From Rhodomicrobium sp. R_RK_3 (lineage in GTDB: Bacteria > Pseudomonadota > Alphaproteobacteria > Rhizobiales > Rhodomicrobiaceae): a stretch of 64,000 bases of DNA. Where the stretch lies: contig NZ_MWLK01000015.1 of assembly GCF_002198715.1 (NCBI RefSeq), positions 238,465 to 302,464 of the forward strand, read 5' to 3'. The position numbers and the translations under genes were made by a program. Under the pieces are notes generated by a model. The model searched no databases, was not told where the DNA came from, and worked only from the letters and a program-made list of their open reading frames with translations. Of this stretch, positions 8,985-16,978 are shown piece after piece. Within the stretch, counting starts at the first letter, position 1, and every line of letters starts with the position of its first letter.

Positions 8985-11207
8985 CTATTTGAAATGGCGG
9001 TTGCCATCCTTGTCGACAAAGACGACCGCCCGCGAGGGCTTGCCGAAATAATGCCCATCCCCGAGCGGCCTGTCCAAGATCCGATTGAGCATGGTGCTGA
9101 GGATTTCGCGGTTGAGGCTGAGATCGTGGTGCAGCGAGGAATCGGCCTGGTCCTCGTTCGCCTGGGTAAAGTGGGTGCTCACATTGCGGCCGGCGCGGCC
9201 GATCTCGCCGCGCGCGTTCCGCCCGATGGCGAGCAGGGGCAGCACGCGCTGGCGCAACCCGTCCTGCTCCAGCTCCTCGCTGCGGTCCTTGTGACCCATC
9301 GCCAGCACCCGGGTCCACAGCTCCGGCCAGGCCCCGCCATAGTCGTCGGAGAAGCGGTCGAGGCGGAGGGCGAGGTCGCTGAGCAGATAGAGGTCGAGCT
9401 GTTCGACGATGAATTCATCCGACCGGCGCCGTCGCCCCGGGCGCCCATCCTTGTCGCCGAGAACGGCCTCGAACAGGTCCCGGCGGGCGCGGTCGACCGC
9501 GACCAGCGGCGAAATCAAGCTGCCGGAGGAAAAGACCGGGCAGCGATCGAAACGGTCATGATTGGCGAGGCATTCGAGCAGCACCTGGGCGCCGAAGCCA
9601 TGCGCGGCGATATGGAAGGAAATTGTGCCCTTGCGGTAGCGGTCTTCGAGGGCGGCGAACAGCGCGTTCAGGCAGCTCGCCGCGTTGAAACCGCCGGCCT
9701 CCTCCTCCGGCACATCACCGCCGGCGAGCCGGCGCGTATCGGGATCGGGGCGGTCGCGCACGAACATGCGCCGGGCGCCGCAGCGCAGCTCGCGCAGCAT
9801 CCGATTGGCGGGGATGGCGAGACGCTCCTCGATCAGCCGGTCGCGGACGTTGCGCCGCCGGTCCGAGATGTTCAGCGAATGCTGGAGCACGTCTTCGATG
9901 GTGCGGCGGACGAGGGCGGCGAGCTCCCGGAACAGCGCGGATTCCCAGACGAAGAACAGGGGATAGACGCCATGCTCGCGAAAGACCGGGCTGATCTCGG
10001 CGAGCTGCGCGGCGAGTTCGCTTTCATCCGGCCAGCCGCCGAGAAAATAGATGAGGACATGGCGGTAGCGAAAGGCGTCGCCGCGCGAGGCATTTTTTGT
10101 CGGCGCGCTCTCCTCCTCGTTGGGGCGGTCGCGGATCAGCCTGAAGGTCTCGGTCAGGGTGCGCTGATTGACGTTATAGGCGCCGTATTCGTCGAGCGCG
10201 CCGTCGCGGAAGGGCAGCATGTGGCCGAGCACGTCGAGGCGCGAGGGCGCCGAGAAGTCGCGTTGGGGCTTGCCGAGAAAATGCGTCTCTGCCCGGTTGA
10301 CGAACGGGCTGTAAGCGCGCAGGCGCCCGGCATTGCAGCCGGTCACCTTGGGCGGCAGCACGGCAAGGCGCATCACCCAGGCATCGCAGAAGGTGGCGGC
10401 CCAGTCCGGATAGGTCCAGAGCGCGCGGCCATTATCGCCCCAGTCGCGGCCCCAGCTATTCTGGATCCAGAAGCCGTTGTCATTATAGCCGACCACGGCG
10501 AAGGCGTGCATCTTCTCGAGCGGTCGTTCGCCCTGCACCACGACATTGCTGAAGGGGATCGTGCCGTCCTCGTCCGGCCGCATCCAGCCGTCATGCACGT
10601 AGGAGGAGGCGACCAGCACGCGGGCCTCGTTGAGCGCGGCGTGCATGTCCGGCAGGCGCGGGCAAACCCGGTAATAGGCGCCGAGCTGGATGGCGCGCGC
10701 CTTGTCGGCAAGCTCCTTGGTCATGTACCAGGGCGACGGGTTCGGTCCCGCCCAGCCGAGGCCGAACGCATCCTCCTCCTGCATCGAGCAGACGCCGTTG
10801 TAGAAGAAGCCTTTCAGCCCGCCGCGCAAGGAAGATCCCGAATAGTTCTCACCGGCCCATTCATCGTGGAAGCGGGCCGTCTCATAGAGCATGCGCGCGC
10901 TGACCCAGGGCGCCTCGAGCGTCCAGGCTTCCGGATGATCGTCATCCTCGACGATGGTGCGGGCGCGCAGATGGTCGATGACGGCCGCCATGGCGTAGCC
11001 GACGCAGGAACCCTCCCGGCCCTGGTCGCGGACGCGGGCGGCGCTCCACCATTTGGCGTCCCCGTCCGACCAGGGCTCCAGCCTGCGGCGCAGGGAAATC
11101 AGCGGCGGGTTGTAGACGCGGTCGCGCGAATCCGGCGCGTCGGGGATGACGTTGAAGTCGTAGGGGCTTCCGGAAAGGGATTCGGAGATGGCGAATTTGC
11201 TGGCCAC
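8985..11207 (-). CDS. Papain-like (C1A) cysteine protease fused to a degenerate alpha/beta-hydrolase-like domain
   Basis: A 740-residue protein with no signal peptide. Residues about 18-285 are a C1A papain-like peptidase with the whole active site: Gln62 and Cys68 in DQGREGSCVGYAMA, His234 in KMHAFAVVGYN, Asn250 in IQNSWGRDWG. A prodomain is essentially absent; the start DFNVIPDAPDSRDR is typical of bacterial C1 peptidases. From about 385 the chain reads like an alpha/beta hydrolase: HVLIYFLGGWPDES, then GVYPLFFVWES, then HIAAHGFGAQVLLECL, where the nucleophile-elbow Ser is replaced (HGFG, not GHSxG) and the oxyanion HGG is LGG. That half is probably non-catalytic. It lies 82 bases downstream of the trypsin-nuclease gene and is probably co-transcribed. 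A regulated cytosolic effector in immunity or programmed death is a reasonable guess, not shown. Confidence 0.8.
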   Translation of the reverse strand: MASKFAISESLSGSPYDFNVIPDAPDSRDRVYNPPLISLRRRLEPWSDGDAKWWSAARVRDQGREGSCVGYAMAAVIDHLRARTIVEDDDHPEAWTLEAPWVSARMLYETARFHDEWAGENYSGSSLRGGLKGFFYNGVCSMQEEDAFGLGWAGPNPSPWYMTKELADKARAIQLGAYYRVCPRLPDMHAALNEARVLVASSYVHDGWMRPDEDGTIPFSNVVVQGERPLEKMHAFAVVGYNDNGFWIQNSWGRDWGDNGRALWTYPDWAATFCDAWVMRLAVLPPKVTGCNAGRLRAYSPFVNRAETHFLGKPQRDFSAPSRLDVLGHMLPFRDGALDEYGAYNVNQRTLTETFRLIRDRPNEEESAPTKNASRGDAFRYRHVLIYFLGGWPDESELAAQLAEISPVFREHGVYPLFFVWESALFRELAALVRRTIEDVLQHSLNISDRRRNVRDRLIEERLAIPANRMLRELRCGARRMFVRDRPDPDTRRLAGGDVPEEEAGGFNAASCLNALFAALEDRYRKGTISFHIAAHGFGAQVLLECLANHDRFDRCPVFSSGSLISPLVAVDRARRDLFEAVLGDKDGRPGRRRRSDEFIVEQLDLYLLSDLALRLDRFSDDYGGAWPELWTRVLAMGHKDRSEELEQDGLRQRVLPLLAIGRNARGEIGRAGRNVSTHFTQANEDQADSSLHHDLSLNREILSTMLNRILDRPLGDGHYFGKPSRAVVFVDKDGNRHFK

Positions 11208-11289
11208 GGAGGGTCACCGATGCTGACGCGATGAAAGCGGGCGCCGGTTTTCCCGCGCCCGCCAAGGTGCAACCGCCGTGGGGCGGCGA

Positions 11290-13269
11290 TCACATGACGA
11301 TGTCTTCCAGCTCCCGCAGCCGCTTGAAATGGCTGTCGAGGCTCGCGGCCGGCCGGGAGGTCTCGGCGCTTTCCTGCCGCATCCGTTCGCGCGTGCGCTC
11401 GGTGAGGCCGAAAGTGTCCGCGTCCTTAAGCTTGTGGAAATCGAGACCAGTGATGCGCTCGAGCTGCTCGACGGTGATCTGAAACGTCTCGAAGCCCTGG
11501 CCGAAGACGATTTCCAGATCGCCCGGCTTCACCAGGCTGCGCTGCGACATCACGAAGGCCTGGGCCTGCAATTGCTGCTGCCGCCGCCGGCCGCTCGGCG
11601 CCGTCGAGGCGATGACCTTCCAGAACTCCATCGGCACTTTGACGCCGCTATTGCGCAGCTCCGGATCGTTGTCGCCGAAAATGCAGCCGACGAAGACGCT
11701 GACGCGGGCGTTGCGGTCATCGACCGTCTGCAGGATATGCTCTTCCAGATCGTTCCAGATCTTCTGGTTGAGGTCCTTATGCTGCGGGGCGATGTTGGGG
11801 TAGAACATGCTGTCGGTATTGGCCTGCCGCGCCGCGTCCTCCTCGCCCCAGCAGGGATCGAGCCGGCGGACGAGATGGCCGCGGTCGAAATCGTTCGAGC
11901 GATAGAGGGCGTCGCCGGCCTGGCGCTCCACCGGCAAACGCGGATCGAGCTGGAATTTGCTGGCGCGTCGGGGATTGCGCAGGCTGTTGCCGTCAATATT
12001 GGACGCGGCGCAATAAGCGAGCCGCCTCTCCGCATTCATGATGACGGAGAAATGCCGGTATTTCAGCACGATATCGCGGTCCGGGGTCTCCGCCGCCCTG
12101 GCCGCCTGCACGAGGTTGAGCAGCGGCATGGGCAGGCTGAGATCGCCGTCGCCGAGGAAGTTGGGGTCATAGCCGTCGCGGTCGTCGAAATTGATGTTCA
12201 GCGGCCGGGCTTCGGACGGGTCGGTGCCGGCATGGCCGGCGGCGCCGTTCGTGCGGGGCGTATCGCGCGGGCGGAAATCGACGACATGGATCTGGCTCTT
12301 GCGCAGCCGGTCGAGGATGAACTCGGCCTTGACGGCGTAATTCTGCTCCTGCGGCCTGCCGCCGAAATGCAGTCCGAGCGCCGCGCCGGTGCGGACGTCG
12401 AAGACGGCCGAGCCCGAATTGCCGCCGAGCGTGGTGCAATTATGGGTGAAGACCTCGGTCTGATGCTGGGGGTCCATGATGCGGCCGGGGGCGAAGCGCT
12501 TCTTTTCGAACTTGCCCTGGAAGATGCGGATGAACGGGTCGCGCGGGTTGTTGCGCAGGTCATTGGCGGGATAGCCGACGGTGCCGATGAACTCGGCGCT
12601 GCGCAGATCGGTGCTGAGCGGGACGGGCTCGAGCTTGAGCTGGCCGGCGGTGTTCTTCGCCAACCGCATGAGCGCGAGATCGACGATGCTGTCGATCGGC
12701 TCGATGTGGATCAGCGACCCGATCAGATATTCAAGCTCGGTGTCGCTGCCGAATTCCTCGGCGAAGTCCACGCAGACCTGGATGTCCTTCCTGAGCTGCG
12801 GCGTCTGCCTCATCTCGCAGAACAATTCGGCGACGTGCCGGTTGGTGATGAGAACGTCGTCGTCGACCAGCCAGCAGGTGCCCGCCCATTTCAGGCTCGG
12901 ATGGTTTTTCAGGTCGACCCGGCCGACACTGCGGATGACGCCCTTGATCGCCTCGCGATGCGGGTTGAGGCGGCTGCGCCAAACGGGCTCGGCCGGCTCT
13001 TCGAAATCGCCGTTCTTGACCATGAGGGACGGATAGCCGGTGACCATGATTATGGCTTCCGCCGTGCCGGGCGCGGACAGGTCGGCCTTGCCGGCGACGA
13101 CTTTTTCCAGCGCGGATTCCAGATCGGGCGCGGTGCGCACCGATTCCAGGCCGTTGGAGGTGCCCTTGAGGACGGTCTCGGCCGTCGCTTTCAGGGCATT
13201 GTTGCTTTTGAGACCGCTGAAAACCTCCCGGTCTTGAAGCTGGGATTGCAAGACATTCATCGCAGTCAT
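11290..13269 (-). CDS. Trypsin-like serine protease fused to a Serratia-type DNA/RNA endonuclease
   Basis: A 659-residue protein without a signal peptide; GAGG lies 9 bases before its ATG. Residues 1-125 form an unassigned helical-looking N-terminal region. About 125-335 is a chymotrypsin-fold protease: His145 (ITNRHVAELF), Asp197 (SIVDLALMRL), Ser285 (LGGNSGSAVFD). About 395-610 is a beta-beta-alpha-Me nuclease of the NUC1 (DNA/RNA non-specific) family: DRGHL with catalytic His465, then NIAPQHKDLNQKIWNDLEE, where Asn501 and Glu509 match the metal Asn and downstream Glu of Serratia nuclease at the same spacing of eight. The C-terminal 50 residues are charged. Protease and nuclease in one cytosolic chain suggests a toxic effector held inactive until a trigger. 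It is the first gene of a pair with the papain-like protein. Confidence 0.82.
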   Translation of the reverse strand: MTAMNVLQSQLQDREVFSGLKSNNALKATAETVLKGTSNGLESVRTAPDLESALEKVVAGKADLSAPGTAEAIIMVTGYPSLMVKNGDFEEPAEPVWRSRLNPHREAIKGVIRSVGRVDLKNHPSLKWAGTCWLVDDDVLITNRHVAELFCEMRQTPQLRKDIQVCVDFAEEFGSDTELEYLIGSLIHIEPIDSIVDLALMRLAKNTAGQLKLEPVPLSTDLRSAEFIGTVGYPANDLRNNPRDPFIRIFQGKFEKKRFAPGRIMDPQHQTEVFTHNCTTLGGNSGSAVFDVRTGAALGLHFGGRPQEQNYAVKAEFILDRLRKSQIHVVDFRPRDTPRTNGAAGHAGTDPSEARPLNINFDDRDGYDPNFLGDGDLSLPMPLLNLVQAARAAETPDRDIVLKYRHFSVIMNAERRLAYCAASNIDGNSLRNPRRASKFQLDPRLPVERQAGDALYRSNDFDRGHLVRRLDPCWGEEDAARQANTDSMFYPNIAPQHKDLNQKIWNDLEEHILQTVDDRNARVSVFVGCIFGDNDPELRNSGVKVPMEFWKVIASTAPSGRRRQQQLQAQAFVMSQRSLVKPGDLEIVFGQGFETFQITVEQLERITGLDFHKLKDADTFGLTERTRERMRQESAETSRPAASLDSHFKRLRELEDIVM

Positions 13270-13498
13270 TGCTTAACACCTCGATTGCATACGCTGGGAC
13301 AAGTCATTGCGTGCGAGATGTCTTTGCACGCCAAGCAGCATTCCATAATTAATCCGGCAGGCGCTAAACATTCGTAAGATTGCGTATGACAGTTTGCCTC
13401 GAATTGAGTATTCGGAGCGGAGACGTGGCCTTCTTCACAGATCGAATAGTGTGAGAGGCTGTGGGCGGCCGCAGTTGAGGGCTCGGAATTGGCCCGCG

Positions 13499-14131
13499 CT
13501 ACAGATTGGTGAGCAGAACGACCCCTGTCGCGGCCAGCGCGGCGCTCCAGATCCAATCGAAATTGAGCCAGGCGCTGCGCAGGATGCCCAGGCCGATCCA
13601 GCGATAGACGGCGATGGCGATAGCCGCCGTGACCGCCAGCATCGCGCCTGTATGCACCAGCACGGCGGCGAGCGCGATCATCGGCGATTGCGTGCCGCCG
13701 AGCGCCTGTACCGGCGAGGCGGCGAGGCAAAGCGGCATCAGCGCGGGCAGGATCATCAGCCCGGCGCCATGCGCGGTGGCCATCAGGAAGGACCACAGCA
13801 GCAGCCCGCCGAAACCGGCGGTCATGCCGATGCGGACGCGGTGGCGGTGGCCGTAGAACTGGATCCACGCCGCCCAGCCGATCAGCAGTAGCCCGGCTCC
13901 GGCATAGATCCATCGCCCATCGACCAGCGCGCCGGTCGCGACGGCGAGGCCGGCGACGATGCCGATCGACAGCAGATGGCCGATGGCCAGCGGCGGCAGG
14001 GCCCAGAGCACCGCCGCCATGCTGCCGCGATGCAGGCCGAGCGCCACCGCGAACAGCCAGCCCATCGCCGGGTTCAGGCCGTGAAAGGCCCCGAGTCCTG
14101 CCAGCAGCAGCCAGGGCCAGGCGTCACTCAT
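13499..14131 (-). CDS. Polytopic inner-membrane protein with histidine-containing helices
   Basis: A 210-residue protein with about six hydrophobic segments. Small conserved-looking motifs contain histidine within or next to helices: GLGAFHGLNPAMGW near the N-terminus, AIGHLLSIG, FMATAHGAGLMIL and LVHTGAML. This is reminiscent of metal or small-molecule transporters such as the NicO and HupE groups, but I cannot place it in a family. It follows the selenium-binding-protein gene by 8 bases on the same strand, so the two are almost certainly one operon; a role in moving the substrate, product or copper cofactor of that enzyme would fit. Function is otherwise unknown. Confidence 0.7.
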   Translation of the reverse strand: MSDAWPWLLLAGLGAFHGLNPAMGWLFAVALGLHRGSMAAVLWALPPLAIGHLLSIGIVAGLAVATGALVDGRWIYAGAGLLLIGWAAWIQFYGHRHRVRIGMTAGFGGLLLWSFLMATAHGAGLMILPALMPLCLAASPVQALGGTQSPMIALAAVLVHTGAMLAVTAAIAIAVYRWIGLGILRSAWLNFDWIWSAALAATGVVLLTNL

Positions 14132-14139
14132 TCAGCCGC

Positions 14140-15534
14140 CTATGGGTAGCAATAGGAATCCGAGGAGCAGTCGCCGCCTTCCAGCCGCACCTGATGCGGA
14201 CGGTGCGATTTCGGCCATTCGACGAAGAATTTCTCGTCGAAGGCGATGCCGCCCTCCGGATTGACGTCGAGCTTCACCATCCAGCCGTCGATGCCTTCGG
14301 GATAGAATTGCTCGTCGATGACGCCGTAGAGCGAGTTGGTAAAATAGACGCGGCGGCCGTCGCGGCTGATCTCGACCATCTGCGGACCGCCGTTCAGCGC
14401 GCCGTTCTTGGCGCCGGGATGTGTCGCCCTCGAGACGATGCCGCCGATGCGCACCTTGCCGGTCAGCTTGGGGTCGAACGGATCGGAGACGTCATATTGC
14501 AGCAAGTCGCCGGTGCCCCAGCAGGAGATGTAGAGGAATTTGTCGTCCATCGACAGGTCGATGTCGGTGACTAGCGGCGGCACGGCGCCGAAACCTTTCA
14601 GCATAGGCGGCAGCTTGTCGGGATCCGCCGGCTCGGCCGGGATTTCGATGATCTTCTTCACCGCCCATTGGTCGCCGTCGCGGAACCATGTCCAGATCGA
14701 GGAGGACAGGTTTTCCAGGCTCAGCACGCAGTTGACGAAGCCATAGGCCTTGGTCGGGTTGTGCGCGGGCCGCAGCTCGAAGACCAGTTGCTGCTTGTCG
14801 CCGAAATCGATGGTCTGCTGGTGCTTGCGGGTGTGCAGGTCCCAGAAATGCAGCCGGCGGCCATATTTCGCGCCGAGCAGGATTTCCGGCACCAGCCCTT
14901 CCTCGAACATGTCGGGCGTGCCCCATTCGCTGGTGACCATGGTGTCATGACCGAGATGCCACCAGGCGTCGTAGGCGAGTTGCTGCGGGCCGCGCTCGAT
15001 TTCCCATTGGCCGCGGATGTCGAACGTCTCGTGGTCCATCAGGAAGATGCCGCCCGGGGCCTTGCCTTCGGCATTGCCCAGCGCGGCGACATAGATGCCC
15101 TCCGGTCCGCAATGCACCGTGTGCGGGCGCGTATAGCCAGCCTTCTCGGCCACTTCGGCGGGCTCGATGACTTTCACGATCTGCGGTTTGCGCGGATCGT
15201 GCTTGGTGTCGATGATGTGGATGCGCGAGGAACGGAGGCCGGGCACGACGAGATAGCGGCGCTCGGTATGCGGATGCGGCGCATTCGGGCACAGGCATGA
15301 GGAGCAGGCGTTCCAGCCGAAATGATGCAGCTCGTCCCCCGCATTCGGCATCGCCACCTGTTCGATGATCGTGCCGTAGGTCGCGGAGGCCGGATCGACA
15401 TCGACGACGGCGATGGCATCTGGCGTCTGGCGCGCCGGATCGAAGGCGGCGACATAGGCGACGGTCTCCGCCGGCGCCTTCATCGCCATGCGCGGGGAGG
15501 GGTAGAATGTCGGATCGGGTTTCCAGCTTGCCAT
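14140..15534 (-). CDS. Selenium-binding protein 56 family, probable methanethiol oxidase
   Basis: A 464-residue SBP56-family protein, nearly the standard length, predicted beta-propeller. Family hallmarks include HHFGWNACSSCLCPN (the selenium/thiol cysteine region), HDPRKPQIVKVIE, TRPHTVHCGPEGIYV, TSEWGTP and the C-terminal HRPHQVRLEGGDCSSD. Characterised bacterial members (MtoX of Hyphomicrobium) are copper-dependent methanethiol oxidases giving formaldehyde, hydrogen peroxide and sulfide; human SELENBP1 does the same. Hyphomicrobium MtoX is exported, whereas this protein starts MASWKPDPTFYPS with no obvious signal peptide. Downstream is a histidine-containing membrane protein; the copper-chaperone genes often beside mtoX are not seen. 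Confidence 0.85.
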   Translation of the reverse strand: MASWKPDPTFYPSPRMAMKAPAETVAYVAAFDPARQTPDAIAVVDVDPASATYGTIIEQVAMPNAGDELHHFGWNACSSCLCPNAPHPHTERRYLVVPGLRSSRIHIIDTKHDPRKPQIVKVIEPAEVAEKAGYTRPHTVHCGPEGIYVAALGNAEGKAPGGIFLMDHETFDIRGQWEIERGPQQLAYDAWWHLGHDTMVTSEWGTPDMFEEGLVPEILLGAKYGRRLHFWDLHTRKHQQTIDFGDKQQLVFELRPAHNPTKAYGFVNCVLSLENLSSSIWTWFRDGDQWAVKKIIEIPAEPADPDKLPPMLKGFGAVPPLVTDIDLSMDDKFLYISCWGTGDLLQYDVSDPFDPKLTGKVRIGGIVSRATHPGAKNGALNGGPQMVEISRDGRRVYFTNSLYGVIDEQFYPEGIDGWMVKLDVNPEGGIAFDEKFFVEWPKSHRPHQVRLEGGDCSSDSYCYP

Positions 15535-16180
15535 GTCCGGTTCTCCTTATGCTTATGGGTCTTTCAACAAACGCCTGGACACCCGCGCCGCGACCGCAAT
15601 CGAGACATGTGTTGGAGCGGAACCGTTCAGCGGCGCGTGCCATCGACGCCGTGCTCACCTTAGAGAGCGAAGATCATATAATGACTTGGCCCGGTTGACG
15701 CCTGGAGAATTCAGGCAAACTCCCAGATTATTTCATGCCGGGGCGCCGGCGTTCGGCGGGTAATGCTACATCCGCCTTTCGAGGGACGTCTTGCAATCTT
15801 CGCGTTCACCCGATTGGCGGTCCTCGCAACACAGGCGCGGCCTCCCTCTCAGAGGCGATGAATTCGCCAAACGCGGTCGCGGTGAAGTGTCGCGCCTTTT
15901 GGCCGCGCTCAATTTCAAGGCAGCAGCGTTAAGGCGCGCCCGGACAGGCCGCGACTCAAAACGTGCATTCCCCGGCACGTCGCGCAAGGATTGCACCAAA
16001 CGGGGCAGGTTTTTTCAATCCTGCCCGTAGATTAGGCTGCGCAATTCAGAATGCTCTCCTGCATTGCCGCTGTGTCGCCGCCGTTGTAGAGTGCTGATCG
16101 CAAAAGGCAGAAAGCGCCGAGCCGGGTTCGGCGACCAGCCAATTCCGACGAAATCCTGCGGCCGTGGGGGCGATCGCGAG
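15535..16180. other. Intergenic region, 646 bases, no gene recognised
   Basis: Divergent space between the SBP56 gene and the FrcA-type transporter operon. Short open frames exist on both strands, but none has a ribosome site or recognisable sequence. The part near 15536-15550 (minus strand) has AGGAGAACC just before the SBP56 start. The middle is mixed in base composition with no repeat copies seen; a hairpin lies at 16003-16026. It should carry the promoters for both flanking operons. Confidence 0.6.
16003..16026. terminator. Short hairpin with a T-rich loop
   Basis: GGGCAGG and CCTGCCC form a 7-base-pair stem around a 10-base loop, TTTTTTCAAT, about 155 bases before the sugar ATPase start. 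There is no T-run after the right arm on either strand, so it may be a regulatory hairpin or protein-binding site rather than a terminator. Confidence 0.35.
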
Positions 16181-16960
16181 ATGAGCGATCTGATTCTTCA
16201 GCTCGACACCATCATCAAGAATTTTGGCGCCATCGAAGCGCTGCGCGGCATCAGTTTCGCGGTCAAGCGCGGCGAGGTGGTGGCGCTGCTCGGCGACAAT
16301 GGCGCCGGCAAATCGACGCTCGTGAAAATCATCTCCGGCGGCCTGCAGCCGACCTCGGGACGGGTCATGTTCGACGGCGCCGAGCGCCATTTCGCCTCGC
16401 CGGCGGAGGCCAAGGCTGCTGGCATCGAGACCGTCTACCAGGACCTCTCGCTCTGCACCAATGTCGATGTGGTTGCGAATTTCTTCATGGGCCGCGAGAT
16501 CGTCAAGCGCATCTTCGGCATCCCGATCCTGCAGGAGCGCGCCATGCAGGCGGTGGTCGAGACCGCGATGGCGAACGCCGGCACCAGAATCCCGTCGATG
16601 CGTACGAATGTCGAGCATCTGTCCGGCGGCCAGCGCCAGGCGATCGAGCTGAACCGCTTCGTGCATTGGGGCGGCAAGCTGGTGCTGCTGGACGAGCCTT
16701 TCGCGGCGCTCGGCGTCGAGCAGACGCGGCGCGGCCTCGAGATGATCAAGCGCATCGCGGGCCAAGGCATCGGCGTCGTCATCATCACCCATATCATGGC
16801 CCAGGCCTTTCAGGTCGCGGACCGCATCGTCGTCATCCGACAAGGGCAGGTTGCGGGCAATATCGAGCGGGCGAAAACCAGCCCCGACGAGGTTGTGCGC
16901 ATGATCACCGGGGAGGGGTTCGCGCAGCCGGTCCCCGCCGCCGGAATGGCAGGGACGTAG
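16181..16960 (+). CDS. Sugar ABC transporter ATP-binding protein (FrcA type, single ATPase domain)
   Basis: A 259-residue ABC ATPase: Walker A GDNGAGKSTLVK, signature LSGGQRQAIE, Walker B LVLLDEPFAALG and a switch His in IITHIMAQAF. It aligns with one half of the RbsA-type carbohydrate ATPases; the single-domain form is that of the fructose system FrcBCA. It energises import by the binding protein and permease that follow. The Walker B Asp-Glu and signature are intact. Upstream bases are purine-rich (GTGGGGGCGATCGCGAG) but without a clear Shine-Dalgarno at ideal spacing. It begins a three-gene operon. Confidence 0.85.
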   Translation: MSDLILQLDTIIKNFGAIEALRGISFAVKRGEVVALLGDNGAGKSTLVKIISGGLQPTSGRVMFDGAERHFASPAEAKAAGIETVYQDLSLCTNVDVVANFFMGREIVKRIFGIPILQERAMQAVVETAMANAGTRIPSMRTNVEHLSGGQRQAIELNRFVHWGGKLVLLDEPFAALGVEQTRRGLEMIKRIAGQGIGVVIITHIMAQAFQVADRIVVIRQGQVAGNIERAKTSPDEVVRMITGEGFAQPVPAAGMAGT

Positions 16961-16978
16961 CACGAGAGGAGGGGTCGA

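Noticed and set aside
668..13269. Long open frames opposite the real genes, for example plus strand 8862-11234 and 11278-13377
   Set aside because: High-GC third-position shadows: Arg/Ala/Gly/His-rich translations with no motifs, while the opposite strand gives complete catalytic sites.
15766..16030. Short frames on both strands in the gap before the sugar ABC operon
   Set aside because: No ribosome sites, no signal or membrane features, and no recognisable sequence.
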